A stretch of DNA of 64,000 nucleotides from Streptomyces sp. NBC_00459 (GCF_036013955.1 NZ_CP107903.1:3162001-3226000), one strand, 5' to 3'; positions 35,390-47,790 are shown, counted from the stretch's first letter. Made by a program: numbers and translations. The notes: generated by a model not told the origin, from the letters alone.

Positions 35390-36751
35390 ATGCCGAACGC
35401 GCTGAACGGGCTGGCCGAGTACTGCACTTCGACCCTGGACGAGCACGACTGCCCGTCCGTCTCGGTGGCCGTCGTCGAACACGGCGAAGTGGTCCTGGCC
35501 GAGGCATACGGCCTCGCGGACGTCACCGCGGCCCGCCCGGCCACCTCCGGAACGGCCTACGCCCTGGCCTCGATCACCAAGCCCATGACCGCGACGGCGA
35601 TCTGCGTCGCGGCCGACGAGGGCCTGCTGGATCTGGACGCCCCCGTACCCGTACCGGACGACCACGGGTGGCCGGACCCGACCGTCCGCCAACTCCTCCG
35701 GCACCGTGGCGGCTTCGGTGCCCACTACGACTTCCACTACGACGTCCACTGTGCGGGCCCCGGGAGCGGCGACCGGATCGACGCGACCCCGTACGCGTTC
35801 CTTCACCGCCCCCCGGACACCGCCTTCGAGTACGCCAACCTCGGCTACCGGGCCCTGGGCCGGCTGCTGGAAGCGGCGACAGGCCGGGATCTCGCGGACT
35901 TCGTACGGGAGCGGGTGTTCGAGCCCCTGGATCTATCCGACCTCCACCTGGGCCCCGTCCACCCCGGCCCGGCTCCCCGGGCGACGCGCTACACGACCGA
36001 CGGCCGCGCCTACCCGCCGTACTGCGACACCAGTCACCCCGGCGCGACCCTGGGCTGGGCCCCGGCCGCCCAACTGGCGCTCTTCGCCCAGTCGTACGAC
36101 CGTCTGCTGAAACCGGAGACGGCGACGGCGGTCCGCGAGGCGAGTCCGGTCAACCCGAGCCTCGGATACGGGCTCGGCTGGTGCCTTTCGCGCGGTGCCG
36201 GTCCCCTGGTGCAGAGCCACGGCGGCGGTATGGGCGGAGTGGCGGCGATCGTCGTGACCGTGCCCGAGCAGCAGTTGTCGGTGTCGGTACTGACCAACAG
36301 CACCGACAAGACGGCCCGCGACAAGGTCACCCACCACATCCTCGACAGGCTCGTCCCCGGCTTCTCCCCCGAGTCGATCAACCCCTTCGCGGCCGACCCC
36401 GTACGCCCTCTGCGGCTCCCGACGCCCCACTGGCGGGGCTCGATCAACACCCCGGAGGGAGACATCCCGCTGTCGCTGACGCTCTCCCCGGAGGACGACC
36501 GGGCCCACCTGCACCTGAACGGCGAGAGCGCGGAAGCCCGGGCGAGCGCATCGAGGGCCTGGGCACTCCAGGCGACCTTCCCCCTGCAACTCCCCACCGC
36601 GGACGCCCGGATCAACAGCCCGGCCCTGTCATTCCACCTCCGCCACGACAACGGCGGCCTCACCGGCGTGGCGCGGGCCTGCAAGCCGGGTGACACGGAT
36701 GGCCTGTTGGGCAACCTCCTCACGCACACCTGCCGACTGCAACCCCGCTGA
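35390..36751 (+). CDS. Serine beta-lactamase/esterase family protein (class C-like)
   Basis: This 453-residue plus-strand protein has the complete class C/DD-peptidase motif set: the SxxK nucleophile in ASITKPMTAT, YxN in FEYANLGYR, and HGG in QSHGGGMGG replacing KTG. The catalytic domain covers about 1-330. A C-terminal beta-rich extension (WRGSINTPEGDIPLSLTLSP) resembles the lipocalin-like tails of some family members. No signal peptide is evident, so it is likely intracellular, which argues for an esterase or peptidase rather than an antibiotic-resistance enzyme. It heads a plus-strand group that interrupts the minus-strand housekeeping genes. Confidence 0.9.
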   Translation: MPNALNGLAEYCTSTLDEHDCPSVSVAVVEHGEVVLAEAYGLADVTAARPATSGTAYALASITKPMTATAICVAADEGLLDLDAPVPVPDDHGWPDPTVRQLLRHRGGFGAHYDFHYDVHCAGPGSGDRIDATPYAFLHRPPDTAFEYANLGYRALGRLLEAATGRDLADFVRERVFEPLDLSDLHLGPVHPGPAPRATRYTTDGRAYPPYCDTSHPGATLGWAPAAQLALFAQSYDRLLKPETATAVREASPVNPSLGYGLGWCLSRGAGPLVQSHGGGMGGVAAIVVTVPEQQLSVSVLTNSTDKTARDKVTHHILDRLVPGFSPESINPFAADPVRPLRLPTPHWRGSINTPEGDIPLSLTLSPEDDRAHLHLNGESAEARASASRAWALQATFPLQLPTADARINSPALSFHLRHDNGGLTGVARACKPGDTDGLLGNLLTHTCRLQPR

Positions 36752-36792
36752 ACCCACTTGGCGCCCGGCGCGCGGCTGTTTGACTGACACCC

Positions 36793-37569
36793 ATGTCGAA
36801 CACTCTCGGTGTACCCACGCCCGACCAGGCGACCTACATGCTGCGCGCCGCGTCCGAGGACGCCGGCCGGACGTACAAGCGGCGACTGCTCGACCTACTG
36901 GACCTCCGCCCGGGCCACACCGTCCTCGATGTGGGCTGCGGCCCCGGCACCGACCTGCCCGCCCTCGCGGAACGGGTCGGCGCGAGCGGCCGGGTGATCG
37001 GGGTGGACCAGGACCCGACGATGCTGGCGACGGCCCGCGAACGCACCGCCGCCGTGGACACCGTGGAGATCCGGGAGGCGGACGCCCATGCCCTGCCCGT
37101 CGCCCCCGGGACAGTGGACCGCGCCAAGATCGACCGAGTCCTCATGCATGTGCGGTCCCCCGCCGACGTGCTGGCCCAACTGCACACCGCCACCCGCCCC
37201 GGTGCCCTGGTAGGCCTGGTGGAGCCCGACTGGGACACTCTGGCGGTGGACTCGGAGGACCTGGAGACGAGCCGCGCGTTCACCCGCTACACGACCGAGA
37301 GGGTGGTCCGTCACGCCACTGTCGGCCGCGGCCTCGCCCGCCTGGCGGTCCAGGCCGGCTTCCGCATCGAGACGACGATCACCAGCGCTCCGCTCTTCAC
37401 CGACTTCGCGCACGGTGACCACACCCTGGGACTGGGTCGCAACATGCAGCAGGCCATCGCGGAGGGCCACATCGACCGGACGCGGGGCGAGGCATGGTTC
37501 GCCGGTCTCGCCCACGGGCCCTTCCACGCCTCGTTCACGCTCGTCATGGTGGTCTGCTCCCCACCTTGA
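36793..37569 (+). CDS. SAM-dependent class I methyltransferase
   Basis: This 258-residue protein has motif I VLDVGCGPGTDLPALAERVG, motif II GVDQDPTMLATARERT and the motif region EIREADAHALPVAPGTVD followed by DRVLMHV, a Methyltransf_11/UbiE-like pattern. The C-terminal part (GLVEPDWDTLAVD, RNMQQAIAEGHIDRTRG) resembles small-molecule methyltransferases of actinomycetes. The substrate is not predictable. It lies 41 bp after the beta-lactamase-like gene and is probably co-transcribed with it. A near-perfect hairpin at 37575-37611 follows. Confidence 0.88.
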   Translation: MSNTLGVPTPDQATYMLRAASEDAGRTYKRRLLDLLDLRPGHTVLDVGCGPGTDLPALAERVGASGRVIGVDQDPTMLATARERTAAVDTVEIREADAHALPVAPGTVDRAKIDRVLMHVRSPADVLAQLHTATRPGALVGLVEPDWDTLAVDSEDLETSRAFTRYTTERVVRHATVGRGLARLAVQAGFRIETTITSAPLFTDFAHGDHTLGLGRNMQQAIAEGHIDRTRGEAWFAGLAHGPFHASFTLVMVVCSPP

Positions 37570-37574
37570 CGGCG

Positions 37575-37611
37575 GGCGGACGGCCCGGGGCACCACGGGG
37601 GCCCGTCCGCC
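37575..37611 (+). terminator. Terminator hairpin after the methyltransferase gene
   Basis: GGCGGACGG-CCC pairs with GGGCCCGTCCGCC with one bulged base, six bp past the stop at 37569. Confidence 0.7.
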
Positions 37612-37643
37612 AGCGGGTCTGCATTCACGGTGCCGACGTGTAA

Positions 37644-38765
<1,122 letters not shown>

Positions 38766-38777
38766 CGACCACACGCA

Positions 38778-38818
38778 AAGGGGTGTCCGAAGGGTCATCG
38801 ACCCACCGGACACCCCTT
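38778..38818. terminator. Bidirectional terminator between convergent genes
   Basis: AAGGGGTGTCCG and CGGACACCCCTT form a perfect 12-bp stem with a 17-nt loop, between the collagen-like gene stop (38765, plus) and the radical-SAM gene stop (38835, minus). Confidence 0.85.
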
Positions 38819-38834
38819 GCGGCACCTCAGGCCA

Positions 38835-40757
<1,923 letters not shown>

Positions 40758-40864
40758 CGCGGCGTAACCTTCGTGAGCTGACGGGGATGACCACCAAGCG
40801 TAACCCGCCCGGAGGACTCCCCCGCCCGCCAGAAATCCGGCGCCGACCACACAGGGCAATACCG

Positions 40865-42367
40865 CTAGACCTCCATCGCCGCCTTGATCGCCTTCCACTC
40901 CTCCGGCAGCGTCTCCTCCACCCTCGCGGCCCGCCGTTCCTCGCGCCCGTACAGCAGCCCGTACGTGAAGGTGTCCTCCCCCGCCGCGTGTGCCACGGCG
41001 GACAGCTCGCCCAGGGTGGTGCGGACCATGACGCTGTCCTGGTGGTCGCCGAGCAGGCCCTGGAGGGACTTCATCGACCTGGCGAGCGCCTTGGCCGGGC
41101 CACCGAGGGCGGGGGTCGCCGTCTCGGCCGCGTAGCGGGTGCGCTTGACCTTCTTGCGGGCCTCGTGCAGGCCGAGGTCACGGTCGGCGCCGGACGGCTG
41201 TTCCATGGCCTCCCCGACCAGCGCTGACACCTTCGCGAAGTCCTTGCGTACGGCCTCGGCGAGCACCTTGGACGGTGTCTTCGCCGCCGCCTTGAGCACC
41301 GGGGGCTCGGCGACCACCGCGTCCAGGGTGTCGAGGAGCGCCAGATAGCGCGCCGAGTCCAGCACGCCGAGCAGTCGGCGGCGCGCTCCTCCGTACTCGG
41401 CCTTGGACCAGGCGCCCAGCCGGTCCCGGACGGGGCCGTGGAGGAGGGTGGGGGCCAGTTCGTCCAGGACCGTGCCCAGTCGTTCGGCCAGTACCTCGTG
41501 GTCTCGGCCCACACCCAGCTCGGCGGCGAGCCACTTCAGCTCGTCGCCGATCGGGTCGGTGACCTTCCGGTCGAGGACCGTGCGGAAGGACTTGAAGGTG
41601 CTGCGCAGACGGCGGGTGGCGACCCGCATGTCGTGCACGGACTCCTCGGCGTCCTGGCGCACGGCCGGGTCGAGGTCGAGGATGGCGTCCCGCTGGGCGC
41701 GGACGTAGGCCAGGACGTGGTCGCCGGCGGTGACGGGCTCGGCGGGTTCGTCCTTCGGGCGCGGGTGTCCGCCCTTGGTCTCCGCCAGCGCCCGGGCCAG
41801 TTTCGACGTGGACTTCGACGGCCGTACACCCGCCTTGCGCAGGCGTTTCTCCACCTTGTCCAGGATGGCGGGGTTTCCGCCGTCGGCGAGCTCGACCTCG
41901 ATCTCGGTCCACTGGGCGGTGCCCTCGCCGCCGAACAGCCGGTCCGCCCGTACGGTGTCCACGCTGACCTCGGCCAGTTGCCGGCCGTCGGCGTCGACGA
42001 GGTCGCGCAGGTCCCGTGTGGAGCGCAGCCGCACCACGGGGACGAGCTGGCCCTCGCGGATCCGGGCGCGGACCAGGCCGGTGAGTTCGTCGGGGACGGT
42101 GTCGGAGAGCGGTACCTGGATCTCGTCCCGGATTCCCGGGGCGACCGGGAGTTTCAGGTGCCAGCCGGCGTCGGAGCCGCCGGTGCGGCGGCGCAGCGTG
42201 ACCGACGCGGCGGCCAGGCGCAGGTCCGAGGTGTCGTAGTAGGTCGCGTCCAGTTCGGCGGTGCCCTTGTCGATGACGTCCGCGACGACGGCGACGCCCG
42301 TCAGGTCGGGCAGTCCGCTGTCGTCGGATTCGTACTTTCGCTCGATTTCCCGCTTTGTGTCCGCCAT
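40865..42367 (-). CDS. CYTH and CHAD domain protein
   Basis: This 500-residue protein starts MADTKREIERKYESDD. Residues 1 to about 200 form a CYTH (triphosphate tunnel metalloenzyme) domain, with the ExExK motif in REIERKYE and charged tunnel strands such as VTLRRRTGG and WHLKLPV. A linker is followed by an all-helical CHAD domain (about 225-500) with conserved His/Arg/Lys (VHDMRVATRRLRSTFKSFR, LHEARKKVKRTRYA). CHAD domains bind polyphosphate, and CYTH enzymes hydrolyse tripolyphosphate or cyclise nucleotides, so a polyphosphate-linked role is likely. The gene stands alone on the minus strand between the radical-SAM gene and rodA. Confidence 0.94.
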   Translation of the reverse strand: MADTKREIERKYESDDSGLPDLTGVAVVADVIDKGTAELDATYYDTSDLRLAAASVTLRRRTGGSDAGWHLKLPVAPGIRDEIQVPLSDTVPDELTGLVRARIREGQLVPVVRLRSTRDLRDLVDADGRQLAEVSVDTVRADRLFGGEGTAQWTEIEVELADGGNPAILDKVEKRLRKAGVRPSKSTSKLARALAETKGGHPRPKDEPAEPVTAGDHVLAYVRAQRDAILDLDPAVRQDAEESVHDMRVATRRLRSTFKSFRTVLDRKVTDPIGDELKWLAAELGVGRDHEVLAERLGTVLDELAPTLLHGPVRDRLGAWSKAEYGGARRRLLGVLDSARYLALLDTLDAVVAEPPVLKAAAKTPSKVLAEAVRKDFAKVSALVGEAMEQPSGADRDLGLHEARKKVKRTRYAAETATPALGGPAKALARSMKSLQGLLGDHQDSVMVRTTLGELSAVAHAAGEDTFTYGLLYGREERRAARVEETLPEEWKAIKAAMEV

Positions 42368-42439
42368 GAATTGAATCTAGTCACGATTCGGCGACGAGGG
42401 CAGCCCCCGAGGTGCGTGCCTGCACCTCTTGGGGCTGAT

Positions 42440-43639
42440 CTAGGCCGACATGGGTCGCTGCACCCTGATCGACTGCAACAGCCCCACCGCCACCCACACG
42501 GCGAACATCGACGATCCTCCGTACGACACGAAGGGCAGTGGCAGACCGGCGACCGGCATGATTCCCAGGGTCATCCCGATGTTCTCGAACGCCTGGAAGG
42601 CGAACCACGCGATGATCCCGGCGGCGACGATCGTGCCGTACAGCTCGGTCGTCTCCCGGGCGATACGGCAGGCGCGCCACAGGACGACGCCCAGGAGCAC
42701 GATGATCAGGCCCGCGCCGACGAAGCCGAGCTCCTCCCCCGCGACCGTGAACACGAAGTCGGTCTGCTGCTCCGGGACGAACTGGCCCGTGGTCTGGGAG
42801 CCGTGGAACAGCCCGGTTCCGGTGAGGCCGCCGGACCCGATCGCGATCCTCGCCTGGTTGGTGTTGTAGCCGACCCCGGAGGGGTCCAGCTCCGGGTTGG
42901 CGAAGGCGGCGAAGCGGTTGATCTGGTACTCGTCCAGCACACCGAGCTGCCAGATCAGGACCGCGCCGAGGGCGCCCGTGCCGAGCAGACCGAAGATCCA
43001 GCGGTTGGAGGCGCCGGAGGCGAGCAGCACACCGAGCACGATGATGACCATGACCATGACCGACCCGAGGTCGGGCATCAGCATGACGATCATCATCGGT
43101 ACGGCGGCCAGCCCCAGCGCCTGGAGGACCGTGCGGTGGTCGGGGTAGAGCTTGTCGCCCGCGTCGACCCGGGCGGCCAGGAGCATCGCCATCCCCAGGA
43201 TGATCGTGATCTTCACGAACTCCGAGGGCTGGAGCGAGAAGCCGCCGCCGAGCACGATCCACGCGTGGGCGCCGTTGACCGTCGCGCCGAGCGGGGTCAG
43301 CACCATGAGGATCAGGAAGACCGAGAGGCCGTACAGGATCGGCACGGCGTTGCGCAGGTTGCGGTGGCCGAGCCAGACCGTGCCCATCATCAGACAGAAC
43401 CCGATGCCGGTGTTCATGAGGTGCCTGATCAGGAAGTAGTACTGGTCGCCCTGGTTGATCTCGGTGCGGTTGCGGGTCGCCGAGTAGACCAGGATCGCGC
43501 CCATGAAGGACAGCGCGAGTGCGGACAGCAGTATCGGCCAGTCCAGTCTGCGGGCCAGCGAGTCGCGGGCCAGCAGACGGGACAGGGACGAGCGTTCGGG
43601 GCCGTAGCCGGAGACGGAGAAGGTGTTCCCGCCGGTCAT
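42440..43639 (-). CDS. rodA: RodA-family SEDS peptidoglycan glycosyltransferase (sfr)
   Basis: The ATG at 43639 (MTGGNTFSVSGYGPERSS) overlaps the mrdA stop as ATGA, with GAGGAGG upstream, so translation is coupled. A longer frame to 44005 is only a shadow of mrdA. The 399-residue protein has about ten membrane segments and SEDS signatures: WIVLGGGFSLQPSEFVKI, MLMPDLGSVMV, FVPEQQTDFVFTVAGEELGF and GLPLPFVSYGGSSM. SEDS proteins polymerise glycan strands with a class B PBP. In S. coelicolor this member belongs to the mre cluster needed for spore-wall synthesis. Confidence 0.95.
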   Translation of the reverse strand: MTGGNTFSVSGYGPERSSLSRLLARDSLARRLDWPILLSALALSFMGAILVYSATRNRTEINQGDQYYFLIRHLMNTGIGFCLMMGTVWLGHRNLRNAVPILYGLSVFLILMVLTPLGATVNGAHAWIVLGGGFSLQPSEFVKITIILGMAMLLAARVDAGDKLYPDHRTVLQALGLAAVPMMIVMLMPDLGSVMVMVIIVLGVLLASGASNRWIFGLLGTGALGAVLIWQLGVLDEYQINRFAAFANPELDPSGVGYNTNQARIAIGSGGLTGTGLFHGSQTTGQFVPEQQTDFVFTVAGEELGFVGAGLIIVLLGVVLWRACRIARETTELYGTIVAAGIIAWFAFQAFENIGMTLGIMPVAGLPLPFVSYGGSSMFAVWVAVGLLQSIRVQRPMSA

Positions 43640-45876
43640 GAGGTCCTCCTCCTCGTACTCCGCCCGCGCCGGCGGTGGGCCCGGTTGGTGCCCGTCCGTT
43701 CGGACGCGACCGTGGCCGGCGGGAGCTGGCCGCCCGCGAGAGCGAGCGTCTCCTCGGTGGCCTCCTTCGGCGGCACGTACGGCTTGATCTTCGGGGCGTC
43801 GATCGAACCGTCCGACTCGATCTTCGGCAGGCTCTTCTGCGGGGTGGGCAGCAGCGCCTTGCTGTTGTCGATCTTGCCGTCCGGGGAGACCCCGTACAGA
43901 GCCTCGTATATCTTGCGGACGGCCGGACCGGAGGCTCCGGAACCCGTACCACCCTGGGAGATCGTCATGACGATCGTGTAGTCCTTGGTGTACGTCGCGA
44001 ACCACGAGGTGGTCTGCTTGCCGTAGACCTCGGCCGTACCCGTCTTGGCGTGCATCGGGATCTTGTCCTGCGGCCAGCCGCCGAACCGCCAGGCGGCCGA
44101 ACCGCGGGTGACGACTCCCTCGAAGGCACCGTCTATGTCCTTCAGGGTCGCCTTGCTGATCGGCAGTCTGCCGTGCGACTTGGGCGCGATCGCCTGCACG
44201 GACCTGCCGTCGGCGCTGACGATCGCCTTGCCGACCGTCGGGTCGTACAGGGTGCCGCCGTTGGAGATCGCCGAGTAGATCGTCGCCATCTGTATCGGCG
44301 TGACGAGGATGTCGCCCTGCCCGATCGAGTAGTTGACGGAGTCACCGGCGCGCATCAGGTTGCCTTCGAGGCAGTTCTCGTACGCGATCTGCTGGGCGTA
44401 CGAGCCGCCCTTCTTGCCGTACTTGCACCAGGAGGCCTTGTTGGCCTTCCAGTACTCCTGCTTCCACTTGCGGTCCGGGACGCGGCCGGCGACCTCGTTC
44501 GGCAGGTCGATGCCGGTCACTGCGCCCAGGCCGAACTTGTGGGCGGTGGTGTAGAACCAGTTCTTCGCGTTCTTGTTCGGCTTCAGACCGCCGTCCTTCG
44601 CCCATTCCTCGTGGGCGAGGCGGTAGAAGACGGTGTCGCAGGAGACCTCGATGGCGCGGCCGAGGCTGATCGGGCCGTACCCCTTGGACTCGTAGTTCTT
44701 GAAGACCTGGCCGCCGATCGAGTACGAGCTGGAGCAGTCGTAGCGCCCGTCGAAGGGGTAGCCCGCGTTGACGGCGGCCGAGGTGGAGATGGCCTTGAAG
44801 ATCGAGCCGGGGGCCGCCTGGCCCTGGATCGCCCGGTTGAGCAGCGGGTAGTTGGAGTTCTTGCCGGTCAGCTTGGCGTAGTCCTTGGCGGAGATGCCGC
44901 CGACCCAGGCGTTCGGGTCGTACGTCGGGTTGGACGCCATGGCGACGACCCGGCCCGTCTTGGCCTCCATGACGACGACCGCGCCCGCGTCGGCCTTGTA
45001 GTTCTCGCTGGTGTTGTCGTCGTAGTCGTCGCGGGCTTTCTTCATCGCGTCGTTCAGCTCGTACTCGGCGACCCGCTGGACCCGGGCGTCGATGCTGGTG
45101 ACGAGGTTGGAGCCGGACTGGGCGGGGTCCGCCTCGGCGGTGCCGATGACGCGGCCGAGGTTGTCGACCTCGTAGCGGGTGACGCCGGCCTTGCCGCGCA
45201 GCTCCTTGTCGTACTCCCGTTCAAGACCGGAGCGGCCGACCTGGTCGGAGCGGAGGTAGGGCGAGTCGGTGTTCTGCGCCTTGGTGATCTCCTCGTCGGT
45301 GACCGGGGAGAGGTAGCCGAGGACCTGGGCGGTGTTGGAGCCGCCGGGGCCCGCGTAGCGGCGCACTGCCTCGGGCTCGGCGGTGATGCCGGGGAAGTCC
45401 TCGGAGCGCTCGCGGATCTGGAGGGCCTGGCGGGCGGTGGCCTCGTCGGTGATGGGGATCGGCTGGTAGGGCGAGCCGTTCCAGCAGGGCTGGGGCGTCT
45501 TGGCGTCGCACAGCCTGACCTTGTCCTTGACGTCCTTGGGCTTCATGCCCAGGACCCCGGCGAGCTTGGTGAGGACGGCGTCACCGTCGTCCTTCATCTT
45601 CAGCAGCTCGGTGCGGGAGGCGGAGACGACGAGGCGTGTCTCGTTGTCCGCGATCGGCACCCCGCGCGCGTCGAGGATCGACCCGCGTACGGCGGGCTGC
45701 ACGACCTGCTGGACATGGTTGCCGGACGCCTCCTTGGCGTAGGCGTCCCCCTCGCGGATCTGGAGGTACCACAGGCGGCCGCCGAGGGTACCGAGGAGGG
45801 AGAGGACGAGGATCTGGATGACGACGAGACGGATCTGGACGCGTGGCGTCCGGCCGGTCTCGGGAATGTTGGTCAC
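43636..45876 (-). CDS. mrdA: Penicillin-binding protein 2 (class B transpeptidase)
   Basis: This 746-residue protein has a GTG start at 45876 with GGAGG 8 nt upstream. It has an N-terminal membrane anchor (LVVIQILVLSLLGTLGG), a dimerisation/pedestal domain (QPAVRGSILDARGVPIADN) and a transpeptidase domain. The nucleophile Ser lies in APGSIFKAIS (SxxK), the second motif in EVSCDTVFYRL (SxD variant) and the third in MHAKTGTAEV (KTG). A short Arg-rich tail (RAHRRRGRSTRRRTS) follows. It crosslinks peptidoglycan together with RodA. The gene follows mreD and overlaps rodA by 4 bp. In Streptomyces this cluster acts mainly at sporulation. Confidence 0.96.
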   Translation of the reverse strand: MTNIPETGRTPRVQIRLVVIQILVLSLLGTLGGRLWYLQIREGDAYAKEASGNHVQQVVQPAVRGSILDARGVPIADNETRLVVSASRTELLKMKDDGDAVLTKLAGVLGMKPKDVKDKVRLCDAKTPQPCWNGSPYQPIPITDEATARQALQIRERSEDFPGITAEPEAVRRYAGPGGSNTAQVLGYLSPVTDEEITKAQNTDSPYLRSDQVGRSGLEREYDKELRGKAGVTRYEVDNLGRVIGTAEADPAQSGSNLVTSIDARVQRVAEYELNDAMKKARDDYDDNTSENYKADAGAVVVMEAKTGRVVAMASNPTYDPNAWVGGISAKDYAKLTGKNSNYPLLNRAIQGQAAPGSIFKAISTSAAVNAGYPFDGRYDCSSSYSIGGQVFKNYESKGYGPISLGRAIEVSCDTVFYRLAHEEWAKDGGLKPNKNAKNWFYTTAHKFGLGAVTGIDLPNEVAGRVPDRKWKQEYWKANKASWCKYGKKGGSYAQQIAYENCLEGNLMRAGDSVNYSIGQGDILVTPIQMATIYSAISNGGTLYDPTVGKAIVSADGRSVQAIAPKSHGRLPISKATLKDIDGAFEGVVTRGSAAWRFGGWPQDKIPMHAKTGTAEVYGKQTTSWFATYTKDYTIVMTISQGGTGSGASGPAVRKIYEALYGVSPDGKIDNSKALLPTPQKSLPKIESDGSIDAPKIKPYVPPKEATEETLALAGGQLPPATVASERTGTNRAHRRRGRSTRRRTS

Positions 45877-45986
45877 TGGTGCTGCCTCCGCCTCTCAGTA
45901 CGCGTGCGGGACACGGACGTATGAGGCATACGAGTACACGGTCGAGCTGTGAGTGTCGGTGCCGGGGGCCGTCGGCCGGCGTGCGG

Positions 45987-46658
45987 TCACAGGCGCTTGA
46001 CCCCCTTGATCCGGCCGGCGCGGGCTGCCTTCGAGCGGACCGCCTTCATCTTCAGGCCGCCGCGCTGGCTGCCGATGCGCAGGCCGGTGCCGGAGGAGAG
46101 CCAGCCCGAGGCGATGTCGGCCTTCTTGGCCGAGGAGTTGGCCTCGGCGAGCGGGTCGTTCTCCGCTCTGCGGGCCAGGAACATGATGCCGGGGACCACG
46201 AAGGGCGCGAGCAGCAGGTCGTACAACGCGGCCGTGAACAGCAGGCTGCTGAGGCCGACGTGGCGGGCGGCGGTGTCGCCGACGAGGGCGCCGACACCGG
46301 CGTACAGCAGGGTCGTGCCGACGGCGGCGGCGACCACGACGGCCATCGGGCCGGTGGCCGACTTGAGCCGGCCGTTCTCGGGTTTCACGAGACCGGCCAG
46401 ATAGCCGACGAGGCACAGCACAAGGGCGTAGCGGCCGGCCGCGTGGTCGGCGGGCGGGGCGAGGTCGGCGAGGAGTCCGGCGCCGAAACCGACGAGGGCG
46501 CCGCCGACATGGCCGTACACCAGGGCGAGGCCGAGGACGGTCAGCAACAGCAGGTCGGGGACGGCGCCCGGGAGGTGAAGGCGGGCGAGGACGCTCACCT
46601 GGATCACCATGGCGACGATCACCAGGGTGGCGGAGAGGAGCATCCGGTTGAAACGCAT
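45987..46658 (-). CDS. mreD: Rod shape-determining protein MreD
   Basis: This 223-residue protein has about five or six membrane segments (LSATLVIVAMVIQVSVLARL, VPDLLLLTVLGLALVYGHV, ALVLCLVGYLAGLV) and a basic C-terminal tail (SKAARAGRIKGVKRL). MreD links MreC to the cytoplasmic elongation machinery. The ATG (MRFNRMLLSATL) has AGGAG upstream and lies 15 bp after the mreC stop. The tail is longer than in rod-shaped Gram-negatives, which is usual for actinomycetes. Confidence 0.93.
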   Translation of the reverse strand: MRFNRMLLSATLVIVAMVIQVSVLARLHLPGAVPDLLLLTVLGLALVYGHVGGALVGFGAGLLADLAPPADHAAGRYALVLCLVGYLAGLVKPENGRLKSATGPMAVVVAAAVGTTLLYAGVGALVGDTAARHVGLSSLLFTAALYDLLLAPFVVPGIMFLARRAENDPLAEANSSAKKADIASGWLSSGTGLRIGSQRGGLKMKAVRSKAARAGRIKGVKRL

Positions 46659-46673
46659 GGGAGAGTTCAGCTC

Positions 46674-47618
46674 CTACTGCTCTTGCTGGAACTGGCCGTC
46701 GGCCGCGGACGCGGACGGAGTCACCGTCACGGTGACCGTCGGCGTGGGGGTCGGCCTCGGCTTGGCCGGGAGGACGGTGTCGCGCGGGTCGGTGCGCGGG
46801 GCCTCGACGACGACACCGACGATGTCGAGCTTGGTGAAGCCGACGAACGGCGTGACGTAGATCGTGCGGGTCAGGTCGCCGCCCGAGGGATCGACCCGGG
46901 AGACGAAACCGACGGGTACGCCGGGCACGAACGGCTTGTCGGCCTGTGAGCCGAAGGTGACGAGCCGGTCGCCCTTGCTCACCTTGGCCTTGCCGTTGAG
47001 GAGCTGGACGCGCAGCGGCCGGTCGCCCTGCCCGGAGGCGAAGCCCAGTTCGTCGCTGCCCTCCATCCGCGTGCCGACGGTGAAGTCGGGGTCGTTGGCG
47101 AGCAGCACGGTCGAGGTGCCGGGGCCGACGGTGGTGACGCGGCCGACGAGTCCGTCGCCGTTCAGGACGGTCATGTCGCGCTTGACGCCGTCGTTGGCGC
47201 CGATGTCGATGGTGACCGTCCAGGAGAAGCCCTGGGCCGCTCCTATGGCGATGACCTCGGCGCCCTTGATGCCGTACTGCCCGGCGCCGGCCGACTTGAG
47301 CATCTTGTCGAGCTGGCCGAGGCGGCTGCGGTTGCGGTCGTCGCTGCCGAGACGGGCCTTTAGGGCCGCGTTCTCCTTCTCCAGCGTGGCGAGCCGGTCG
47401 TGCCGGTCACCGGAGTCGCGTACGGCGGAGACCGCGTCGCCGACCGGGTCGACCACGGTGGCCACCCCGTCCTCGACCGGGCCGAAGACGGCGGCCGCGG
47501 CCTGCCGGGCACCGTCGACCGGCGAGTCCTCCCCACCGCGGATGTCCACCGTGATCAGCGCGAACGCGATGGCGATCAGCAGCACCAGGAGCAGCCGGCT
47601 CTCTCGTGTGTCCCTCAC
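46674..47618 (-). CDS. mreC: Rod shape-determining protein MreC
   Basis: The GTG at 47618 (VRDTRESRLLLVLLIAIAFA) is preferred. A TTG further out (47660) would add a short hydrophilic stretch lacking a ribosome site. The product is about 314 residues: one membrane helix, a coiled coil (HDRLATLEKENAALKARLG), then the MreC beta-barrel domain (ITVDIGANDGVKRDMTVLNG, GLVGRVTTVGPGTSTVLL). A Pro/Thr/Val-rich C-terminus ends FQQEQ. MreC organises PBP2 and RodA outside the membrane. It is preceded by a hairpin (47741-47776) and an unusual repeat (47653-47707). Confidence 0.95.
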   Translation of the reverse strand: MRDTRESRLLLVLLIAIAFALITVDIRGGEDSPVDGARQAAAAVFGPVEDGVATVVDPVGDAVSAVRDSGDRHDRLATLEKENAALKARLGSDDRNRSRLGQLDKMLKSAGAGQYGIKGAEVIAIGAAQGFSWTVTIDIGANDGVKRDMTVLNGDGLVGRVTTVGPGTSTVLLANDPDFTVGTRMEGSDELGFASGQGDRPLRVQLLNGKAKVSKGDRLVTFGSQADKPFVPGVPVGFVSRVDPSGGDLTRTIYVTPFVGFTKLDIVGVVVEAPRTDPRDTVLPAKPRPTPTPTVTVTVTPSASAADGQFQQEQ

Positions 47619-47652
47619 GTGCGGCGGCGTGCCTTCCTCAATAGAGTTTTTT

Positions 47653-47707
47653 TGGGGCAAAAGAGTTGGGGCGAAAAGAGTCGAGGCAGAAAGTCGGGCA
47701 GAAGAGT
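47653..47707. repeat. Four-unit purine-rich repeat upstream of mreC
   Basis: Units TGGGGCAAAAGAGT, TGGGGCGAAAAGAGT, CGAGGCAGAAAGT and CGGGCAGAAGAGT follow one another. On the mreC strand these read ACTCTTxTGCCCC. They lie 35-90 bp upstream of the mreC start, inside its promoter or leader. Confidence 0.7.
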
Positions 47708-47740
47708 TGTTTGGGGGAGCTTATGCCTCTATACCAACGA

Positions 47741-47776
47741 TCCGCCGTACGAGAGGAGATCATCTCGTACGGCGGA
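47741..47776 (-). terminator. Perfect 14-bp hairpin after mreB
   Basis: TCCGCCGTACGAGA and TCTCGTACGGCGGA pair exactly with an 8-nt loop, 15 bp past the mreB stop (47791). It probably separates abundant mreB transcripts from the mreCD-mrdA-rodA message. Confidence 0.8.
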
Positions 47777-47790
47777 ATCGAAGAGTTACG

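Noticed and set aside
43640..44005. N-terminal extension of rodA into mrdA
   Set aside because: The residues are out-of-frame readings of mrdA; the ATG overlapping the mrdA stop with GAGGAGG upstream explains the start.
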